NCBI GenBank assembly: GCA_034440635.1
Contig: JAOTON010002268.1
Coordinates: 1,178,001-1,242,000, forward strand
Source of the DNA: Lepas anatifera
Taxonomy: Eukaryota > Arthropoda > Thecostraca > Lepadidae
Direction: 5' to 3'
Length of the DNA: 64,000 bases
The stretch's first letter is position 1. The number at the start of each line of letters is the position of its first letter. The notes under the pieces are model-generated. The model had not been told where the DNA came from. It saw only the letters and a list, made by a program, of their open reading frames with translations, and did no database searches. Of this stretch, positions 56,600-64,000 are shown piece by piece. The position numbers and the translations under genes were made by a program.

Positions 56600-58769
56600 A
56601 TTGAATCTTTTAGTTTCCATTTCGACCCATTTCAAGGCTCATGTGCAAAATAAGATTTTTGGTTCCCTCTTTCTGATGCTGATACTTGGTTTTTAGTGTT
56701 TTAGCCAAAGTAAGGAAGAAAGTAGAAAATAAAGATATGGTTTCCTAAGAGTGAATTACCTTTTGCATGAGAGTGAGCTTAGGATTTTGGATGGTGTGTA
56801 TTTTCAAAGTTGAAAAAGTCTGATTTTGTGCCTTTTTTCGGTATGATTCTGCATGCCATTGCTAAGATTAAATGGAAAAAACTATCAAATGTGTTTGCTT
56901 TTTAAACTATATTTTACATAACTTGTGTTGCTAACAGCTGATCCAGGCATGGGTCTAGTGTGGATATGAGAATAATGAATTACCTGTTATTACCAAATAG
57001 CAATATGAAATCCTTCAAAATTTGATGTGAAAATTTCTAAAATGTCAGTCATGTGATCACTTATGTTAAGAAAATAGTGTTGAGTCGACTCAACTCTTGA
57101 CTCACAGCATGGAGGCTGACTCCGATTCTGACTCGACTCAACTGATTGTCCAGTTGAGTCGACTCTGATTCAACCGGAAACATGAAGTTGAGTCGACCCA
57201 ACTCTGACTCGAGCAAAATTTGAGTCGAATCTGAGTCGACTCCGACTCTGAGTCGCGACTCAACAAGTCTGCTAGTAAATTGATCGAAAACAACACCGAG
57301 GTTCTTGCTAGTATTAGACACCTTTATGACTGAGTTCATAAAGTTGATTGTTGGGTGACAAAGGTTAAGAATATTTTGCTGAGAGCCTAACATTATGAAC
57401 TGTGTTTTAGAGCCATTAATTTTCATGTCGTTTTGGCTAAACCAGTTGGATAATAGTGACAGATCGTTCTCTAGAGAGCAAACAAGATTGCCTAGATTAC
57501 TGGGTGGTCCTGAAACGAACATTTGGGTATCATCTGCGTATTGAACTATTTTGGCGTTATTTACGTACAGAGAGATGTCGTTGGCGTATATGGAAAATAA
57601 CAGGCGCCCGAGGGCAGAACTTTGGAATGTTCCCATAGGATTGAGGAGTGGCTGAGAGAAGACGCAGTTGACATGCTGATGAGCCGATGGTGGATTTTGG
57701 ATTTTGGTGGCTGGTGTCCCTGCAGGATTTTGGACGAGAACTTGTTGGTAGTTATTTTTCAAATAATTTTCGAACCATGGTGTGACAACATTTGCACGTA
57801 CATTTGCAGTTTCTGGATCAATTTGTCAGGGAGTACTAGATCAAACCCTTTAGAACAGTCTAGAAGGCATAGCAGAGTAATGTGGCGGCGGTCAATTGCT
57901 GAGAAAACACTGTCAGTGACTATTAAGAGCGCAGTTTCGGTTGAATGATGAGGTCTAAAACCATGCTGGGAGGGGAGAACAGGGGATGACTTGTAAAATA
58001 GTGAGAGAGCTGCTCATAAGCAACACGCTCTGTGATTTTAGCTATTGTTGTGAGAATAGAGATCGGTCGAAAATTTGATGGTTCGGTTGAGTTGGATGAC
58101 TTGAACTGGATGGACAATATAACGCTTCCATGAGTCCGGAACGGTGTGAGTGATGAGACTAGTACTTACAATGTGTGTGATTACAGAACAAAGTGAATGA
58201 ATGCACAGCTTGATGAAACGCATGCACAACCCATCGGCGCCAGCGGTCGCACTACTACGCATCCGGGATACAACCTCCCGAAGGTGGTCAGATGCTATGG
58301 GATGTATGTACATCAAACGAACCAGTCGACAAGCGCGGTAAACGCACCGACAGGGCAGGGCCCGAGCGATCAATGCTCCTTGCTGTATTAGCACCAACTT
58401 CAACAAAGTACCTATTTGGGGCATCAGCATCAGCACTGGGTGTTGGCGCGACACTTCGCTTCGGTCCCACTACAGGTCGCAAACTGCCAGACCACGGCCG
58501 GGCCCCGCTCAGTGAGTGCCCGGTCTATGGCGGCGCGCGTATCAGCCCTTATAGCTGACTGCACTCTCCTATTTAAGTCCTTGTAGGTTTCCCGGTCACC
58601 GGTGCGCAGCGTCGCTCGGCGCTCTGCCATCAGTTCCTTTGTTGCATCGGTGACAGGAGGGGCGGTCGGGTTTCGCACCTGGCGTCGTTTTTCCGGTGCG
58701 ATCGCGTCCAGTATAGGCCGCATTACACTCAGAAAATAGTCCCACTGCGCATCCGGGCACCAGCTTCAT

Positions 58770-59230
58770 GATGATGGACCGCCCATGTTCACCCCTCGAG
58801 CGGCCCACTGCAAAATGTATCGCTCTCATCCATTTTGAAGCGCCCTTTAGTGCAATATTGCGCGCCCACTTTAAACCATTGTCAGGAGATGCGTGGCTCA
58901 GTGGATACCGTACTTTAATGCTGAGCCATGGGTCCCGGGTTCAAGCCCTGGCAGAGCCTCTGAATAAGTTGATCTGATCCTCGAGAGTTGGGGACGCTGT
59001 AAAACCCTGGTAGTTGTTGCGTCGTTAAACCTGAATAATTGCTACTAACACACGATTTTTTACTCCTTTGTAGCCCTAGCGCGCCTCGTTTTTATGTGTA
59101 CTGCCCCTCATCCACCTCCAGGTGTCCTTAACCTTGTGGTTGGGTGCCCCTAATTCACATTAGGCAGCCCTTTGAAGCCTAAGGGCACCCTACTGCAACG
59201 CGGGCCGCCCCCAGCTTCCAGTGGTAAAAT
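58770..59230. repeat. GCCGCCC/GGGCGCCCC satellite segment 3 (with SINE inside)
   Basis: GAGCGGCCCACTGCAAAATG, AACCTTGTGGTTGGGTGCCC and GGGCACCCTACTGCAACGCG. A SINE sits at 58885-59035. Together with segments 1 and 2 it looks like one array broken by two retrotransposons. Confidence 0.55.
58885..59035 (+). mobile_element. tRNA-derived SINE (type C)
   Basis: The head is GATGCGTGGCTCAGTGGATA (box A) with GGGTTCAAGCCCTGG (box B). The body is GCAGAGCCTCTGAATAAGT and the tail TTGTTGCGTCGTTAAACC. A segment present in other copies between the body and tail is deleted here. Its tRNA-like head and 3' body mark it as a SINE and not a functional tRNA gene. Confidence 0.82.
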
Positions 59231-60244
59231 TTACCCTGAGTTCATTTAGAGCATGCTTTGGACATCGACCGTTGCCATTTTTTGCTCAGTTACCACTCAT
59301 GATCCCCCCACGGCCCACTCATGCTCGCCCGATATGATGGTTTGTGCCCGCCCGATATGTGTTGTATTGTCTATTCAAACGAGAACATGCTGCGATGAAA
59401 TATAGCGGGCTGGTAAAATACCGTGTCCTATGAAGCAGAGTTTAAGCATGTTGGCAAATATCATTTTTAATTTTTCAAGAATACTCCGAATCTACTGATA
59501 ACTCTATACAGTGTTTTAAGATATGTAATTTACTAATCTTGCTTAGTTTTTTCTGCCTTTCCACTAAAGAAAAGTTGTGCCCAGACTAGAATGTACAATT
59601 CCGTCACCTGTGAGAATTATGATTGAAAGCTCGCCAAGAAGCACCCGTAGAATTTTGCTTGAGTCCCCTACAAATGCATAAATTGCAAAACAAGTTTCGC
59701 CCTCATGTAGAATATTATAGATTTATTATTATGCGCCCGGCGCAGACAGGGTGAATTGGGGACAGACACTGGTCCTCAAAATCTCTAAAGACCGACCGTG
59801 TACGAATTCTATTTCCAAATGTAGCCCAGATAGGAACAGCCCGTTTCCTTCGTATTTGTTTAAATATAGGGATTTTGAGAAATTCTGCCATTCCCTGGCG
59901 TTTTATATTCGATGCAGTTTTAAACTGCATCGAAAGCAGGAATAGTGCCACAGGCCGCCACCCTTCCAAATGGTAAATCGACCATCCCCGAGGTTTCACC
60001 CCCCACCCCTCTTAGGGAAATCCTGGATCCAGTCCGGACTCTGCCATACCTTCATCTTAAAACTGATTGACGTGAAACCTACTATACTTGATAACCCTTT
60101 CAGGGTCTGCAAAATGTATATAGAAGAAGTTTTCTTTCGGTGACCAACCCATTGGAATAACATGGGGAACACCTGTGTTACACTGTAAAAGTCACAATAA
60201 TGAATGCAAAGGCTCAACAAGTCCATGAACACGTTGATTTTCAC
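59231..60244. other. No gene recognised
   Basis: AT-rich. A short perfect inverted repeat GCAGTTTAAACTGC with flanks (CGATGCAGTTTTAAACTGCATCG) lies near 59910-59935. Confidence 0.45.
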
Positions 60245-60370
60245 CATAGGCGGCGAAACTAGGGGCACCGGGGGAACTGTGCTCCGCCCTTAAGTGATAA
60301 ATTTTAACACGAAGCCTAAGGCGTTGACTGGAAATAAAAGGGTTGAAAAATTTGCGATGCCCCCTCTTAA
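60245..60370 (-). mobile_element. M3 MITE, partial, minus orientation
   Basis: It starts CATAGGCGGCGAAACTAG and contains GTGATAAATTTTAACAC and GGCGTTGACTGGAAATAAA, inverse of the M3 body. The far end is lost. Confidence 0.68.
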
Positions 60371-60559
60371 CATGCGCAGTGTAGGGATCCAAAAGTGCCC
60401 CTCCGACACCTGTTTTTTCTAAGGTGGCTGAGGAATGGTTAGCCACCGGAAAACAATACTTGACCACATTTGAGAGAATTTATAAGCACGTTGATTGGTG
60501 AAAGATTTTTGAAAATCGGTCAATATATTTTTTGCATGTACAGGCTTTCAAAGTTAGAC

Positions 60560-61110
60560 GTATATTTTGAGACCGTCGCAATCGTGCGGACGCACCAGCT
60601 CGCCTGCAAGGTAGACCGCGTCATAACGTTATATACTCCGATTGTATGTCAAGGTCAACCCACGTGGAGGTCAGGGTTAAAGGCCACAGGTCAAGGTTAA
60701 GGGGCCGGGGTGGCCTAGTGGCTTCGTTGCCAGTCTTCGGATCGGATAGCATGGATTAACGTGGGTTCAATCCCCACGGCGGGAAACCGCCTTCCGTGTC
60801 CGATCTGACCCGGTGGAGAGGATCCTTAAACACCCACGCCAATACTCCCTGTAATTGGGCAAGTGTGCTTGTTGGGAGTGGCCCTAATAAAATGAAATAA
60901 AATAAATATGTCATATTGTCATATTGTTATGTCAAAGGTCATTAACCTTGAATGAACTTCATGATTTTCTAAGGCTGCTTTTGGTCTAAGTCTGCTCTAA
61001 GTCTGCTTTTGGTGCATTTTCGTTTTCTCCAGCATGATCACGGGATTTCCCAATAGTTCTCCAGCACGACCCAGATTTGGTCTTTACGACCTCGTTTGAC
61101 CTTGAAGATA
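60560..61110. repeat. AGGTCA-rich dispersed repeat (with a type-A SINE inside)
   Basis: The segment GCACCAGCTCGCCTGCAAGG, GTAGACCGCGTCATAACGTT and ACAGGTCAAGGTTA aligns with 63430-63560 (GCACAAGCTCGCCGTTATTG, GTAGACCGAGAGGTGACGTC, ACAGGTCAAGGTCA). Confidence 0.6.
60699..60905 (+). mobile_element. tRNA-derived SINE (type A)
   Basis: The head is GGGGTGGCCTAGTGGCTTCG (box A), then GTGGGTTCAATCCCCAC (box B). The body contains CCGCCTTCCGTGTCCGATCT and GGCAAGTGTGCTTGTTGGGA. The tail is AATAAAATGAAATAAAATAA. Its partner, in the other orientation, is at 12165-12405. Confidence 0.85.
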
Positions 61111-61450
61111 TTGAACTAGGTCAATGAAACTGTGCAATAAGAAAAATAGCATCGGTCCCACACCCTCCACTCAACGGGAGTTTTTTTAACCATCTTAGTG
61201 TCAAAGTTCTCAGGGGAGGGGGGGCACTTTAGGACCCCTTCACTGCGCGTTGACACCAGACCACTCCTCACTGCGCGTGTTAAATCTGGACCCTCCACCG
61301 CTTCTGATTTTCACCCTTTCAAAGATTCCAGGGGCGATATTGGCTCTCTGGCGTACCTGAGGTCATCATATGTTTTCGATATGCACATTTAGATATTCAT
61401 CAGCATAAATTTTACAAATATACCTGAAGTTTACTAACCTATGGAGATCA

Positions 61451-61870
61451 AAGATTTGTTGATGACTCAATGTTTTAGTCGACTCAACTCTGACTTACAT
61501 ATTAACGGCTGGCTCTGATTCTGGCTCAAATCACCACGTTGAACCTGTGAGTCGACTCCGAATTAGCTCAAGTCCAGAGATGAATCGACTCAACTCCGAC
61601 TAAAAACGGAGTTCAAATGCCAAAACAAGAATCGATATTTTAAACATATACAATTTTCAGCAGCAATTCCTATTCCAGTATATTCTGAGCAATATATTGA
61701 GTGTTGATTTTGTTTCGAAACCCATACTACCCAACGCACCTCTAAAACAAAACAATAAACGTATCCTTTCCTCCCGAAAAGCTCTAGGTCCTCTATTACC
61801 CTACTCTAGGTAGTCGCCTTTTGAAAGAAGTGCAAATCCAACGCGCCCAAGCTCACAAACAGTAGGAATC
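61451..61870. mobile_element. Truncated second copy of the GAGTCGACTC hAT-like element
   Basis: It begins AGATTTGTTGATGACTCAA like the left end at 55192, and carries the same array of GACTCAACTCTGAC and GTCGACTCCGA words. The following 250 bp align by eye with 55640-55900 (the ATATTTTAAACATATA, CATTCTGAGCAAT and CTCCCGAAAA anchors). No right end is seen, so the copy is truncated. Confidence 0.68.
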
Positions 61871-62324
61871 AGCAGTGATACTCGCAAAACCTTCGTGACA
61901 GAGCGGGTTGGCACGAGACAGGTAGCTTATAAGGAGGATATGCTTGAATAGTTGCCTCTAGAATGGCATGTAAGGAAAGGACGGATCCAGGATTTCCCAA
62001 CCTGGGGGGTAGGGGCGTGTTAGCCTCGGGCCCCCTTTGAGGGCGTGCCATTTTTGTTCTTTTTAATGAACGTGAAATATTTGGAAACTGAGAAATGTCT
62101 TGCATGCAGATACAGATTCAGAATATACTTAAAGACAGAGGAGGGCAGGGGTAAGTCTTGGGCCGCCGCTTAGGGGGGAGGACGTAATTTTTTATTCACT
62201 GAACGTAAAATATGTTAAAACTGAAAAATTTCTTAAGCGCCTTTTTCTAACCTTCTTCTTATAAAGTCTCGTATAATATAATAATAAGGTTTCTTTCAAG
62301 ATTCTTATAAAGTTCCATATTTTT

Positions 62325-62445
62325 GGGGCCCCAAGACCAACTCTTAAAGAGCTCCGAGACCAACACTTGATTACCCACAAGACCAACTCCTGGGTCCCCA
62401 GACCAACTCTTAGGGCCCCCTAGACCAACATTCGGGTGGCGTTTG
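62325..62445. repeat. Short minisatellite remnant, AGACCAACTCTTAGGGCCCC unit
   Basis: Four to five units with the GAGACCAAC core and GGGCCCC spacer, same sense as the 1-2640 array. Confidence 0.75.
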
Positions 62446-63399
62446 GCTTCTTCCGGAACACCTATCAGACATCACAGGGCCCATCTGCGGGATCCTTTTA
62501 CCTACAGTGTTTAAGCTCAGCCCAAGGAATGGGAGGGGCAGTCGCCCCTCGCCTCCCCCTCCGCTTGGATCCGCCCTTGCTGTGAGGCGAAATCTCGTAT
62601 GGAGGGGTTGAATGATCATGTTGTGGGTAAGTAGCGTATCCGTTTCCAAGGGAATGGTAAGTGATTAACAACGAGCCGGGGATTAAATGGTGACCGAATC
62701 GTCTCTGAGATGTCAGGAGAAGAAATTGATGTGTTTTCCTCCTGTCATTTAAAAGCTGACGGACGGTTTAAATTCTAGGAAGCAACGGTGCCATTCTGTC
62801 TGGGCACATACAAGAATGCTGTGAAGCACAACGGGTCGCAAAAATCTACTGGGCGAGGCCATATCGCTCTAGCGTGGACGTAGCCCCCGCTGTGAACCGC
62901 CGGGTGGGCCTGGACGCTCATACAAAGGGGTTTCCGAGTATAGCCGGCTCCTCTGTTTGCTCAGAAACGCGAGATGGGCGGAGACACGTCACCTATCGCA
63001 GACACTGATTGATAAGGGATTTACCGAACAGGACCCACAGACCAGAAGGCTCCTGCTGTCGTTTCCGGAAAAAGGCACAGTGGTAATATGACAGGACGAA
63101 TTACACTGGTCAACAGCCAAAATGGATCTGGCACGTGAACACCTGTTTCTGCCCATTTCGATACGGCTGATTTCAAATTTAGTAACCGTTTTTTGCCATC
63201 GGACCTGGTTTCTTCTCCAGAGCATACCTGTTGTATAGCCCCAACACTTTCCACACACTGTAATCAGCCTAGTCTTTTGTGGAAAAAATAAAGATCAAAG
63301 ATGTCGAGAATCCGGATTATCTGCACCCGACAATGCAGCTTATCAATATACATGTGAATTTATTGCAACGAAAGACTACCTCGCATTCAAGTGCATGAA
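62446..63399. other. No gene recognised
   Basis: A GGATCCGCC-type MITE edge near 62567. Other frames lack motifs. Confidence 0.4.
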
Positions 63400-63660
63400 C
63401 ATTGTACATTGAACAAAGTCTGCGCTCGGTCGCACAAGCTCGCCGTTATTGTAGACCGAGAGGTGACGTCGCAACATTATGTGATGAGGATCTTATGTCA
63501 GAGTCACCTCCCTTGAAGGACGAGTCTAAGTAAAAAGTCACAGGTCAAGGTCATAGCACCATTTCAAGGTCATTGACCCAGTGCCTTTGGTAGGATGATG
63601 CCGCCTAATATGACGTATATCATGCTATGACGTCATACGCTAGGTCACTAGGTCACATTG
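63400..63660. repeat. AGGTCA-rich dispersed repeat, second copy
   Basis: See the matching words in 60560-61110. It ends at an isolated TAGGGGAGA-type terminus. Confidence 0.6.
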
Positions 63661-63676
63661 AACCCAGTCTCCCCTA
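63660..63676. mobile_element. Isolated right end of a TAGGGGAGA-type element
   Basis: The sequence ACCCAGTCTCCCCTA, followed by G, matches the family terminus. The flanking 250 bp upstream is rich in AGGTCA half-sites, like the middle of T3. No left end is visible in the window. Confidence 0.45.
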
Positions 63677-64000
63677 GTTAGCTTTTCGCCGTTTTCCGTC
63701 CAGTTTACTTTCAATCATAACATTGCACATTGGAATTTCTTATTCTTTTGTTCTAGAACACTGAGTTTGCACTAAGTATTAGCTGCTGGTGTGCATAACA
63801 AATACTTTAAGTCCGTTAGCTTTGACTCAAGCTCTTTTTCACGTTCCAGCCTTCTCTTGGCTACTTGTTTACTCTTTAACATACATTAACTTCAGATCCT
63901 TCCAAACAATACTTCTAACAATACGCCTAAATCGTAAATTTTTGCATATTCCCCGCCTTGTTCTAGCAGTGTGCATTCCTTCTCTAATTGCACACTGAAG

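Larger units (their letters stand above)
55192..57271. mobile_element. hAT-like element (2.08 kb) inserted in a retrotransposon
   Basis: It is bounded by perfect 8-bp direct repeats CTAGTAAA (55184-55191 and 57272-57279). It starts CAGACTTGTTGATGACTC and ends GACTCAACAAGTCTG, so the outer CAGACTTGTTGA is a perfect terminal inverted repeat. About 190 bp at each end is saturated with GAGTCGACTC-type palindromes, probable transposase sites. Removing it rejoins the reverse transcriptase frame. No hAT transposase is readable inside. The interior holds a foldback hairpin, a MITE fragment and a TAGGGGAGA end. Confidence 0.9.
54600..58760 (-). pseudogene. Non-LTR retrotransposon (CR1/Jockey group), split by a hAT-like insertion
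   Basis: Reading from 58760 downwards: the pre-RT linker (58723-58430, MRPILDAIAPEKRRQVRN...), an RT start (SSATAGADGLCMRFIKL), SNFRPISILTTIAKITERV, an untracked stretch around 57920-57770 with a LLDCSKGFD-type motif, then QYADDTQ near 57530 and NLGVVFDQF. The frame is interrupted by the insertion at 55192-57271. It resumes at about 55183 with MYRVYNDVIRRCTGTLRGLG and ARVISGRRKFDHISDVI. I also read a further ~80 codons to a TAA at 54602-54600 (...YNDLPTNVRDATNITVF...), the usual C-terminus of this group. There are a few frameshifts besides the insertion. Confidence 0.8.

Noticed and set aside
58885..58960. Possible functional tRNA gene (also 60699, 16172, 19503)
   Set aside because: Each tRNA-like head continues into a shared SINE body and tail, and the cloverleaf is imperfect.

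Overview
This window is eukaryotic, from an invertebrate animal by its content. Introns have GT/AG boundaries. It carries Penelope-like, CR1/Jockey-type, hAT, piggyBac-like, CACTA and pogo-like elements, tRNA-derived SINEs, and large amounts of minisatellite and microsatellite DNA. I cannot name the species. There are no operons, rRNA genes, free-standing tRNA genes or CRISPR arrays.

One host-type gene can be assembled. It is a five-exon gene on the minus strand (exons at 21652-21466, 10923-10741, 10048-9795, 6341-6176 and 4825-4488). All four junctions have consensus splice sites and matching phases, giving an uninterrupted 375-residue protein with a C-terminal DUF4806 domain. Its introns are packed with mobile elements. 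A second, weaker candidate exon lies at 48858-49238 (minus).

The rest is layered transposon debris. Positions 1-2640 hold a GC-rich minisatellite with a duplicated higher-order block; relatives in the opposite sense lie at 42680-43140, 43650-44590 and 62330-62440. Positions 5.1-6.1 kb, 8.7-9.0 kb, 11.1-11.4 kb, 19.2-19.5 kb, 31.5 kb, 40.4 kb, 42.4 kb and 45.7-46.3 kb hold small hAT-like MITEs, most with recognisable 8-bp target-site duplications. Positions 14.9-19.1 kb hold a large element containing an inverted pair of Penelope-like GIY-YIG endonuclease copies. Positions 24.1-26.2 kb hold a nearly intact CACTA-type transposase. Decayed non-LTR reverse transcriptases lie at 38.6-39.3, 46.6-48.4, 52.85-54.0 and 54.6-58.8 kb; the last is split by a 2.08-kb hAT-like element.

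The most unusual system is a set of five complete elements (6888-7822, 14923-19132, 27457-29371, 32583-34619, 39594-41302) plus two isolated ends (56598, 63675). All have termini of the form TA-GGGGAGA(S)nGGGG, but each member carries its own subterminal motif (for example GGGGCAAAACGGAC, GGGTAAGATGCCCC, GAGAATTGGGAC, CATAATGCGCCC, GGTCAATTGTAAC) that is repeated again inside that member. Two carry possible scraps of a pogo-like transposase (a PHD-type zinc finger; a basic N-terminus). They look like parallel lineages of one TA-targeting transposon group that have each diversified their internal binding-site words.
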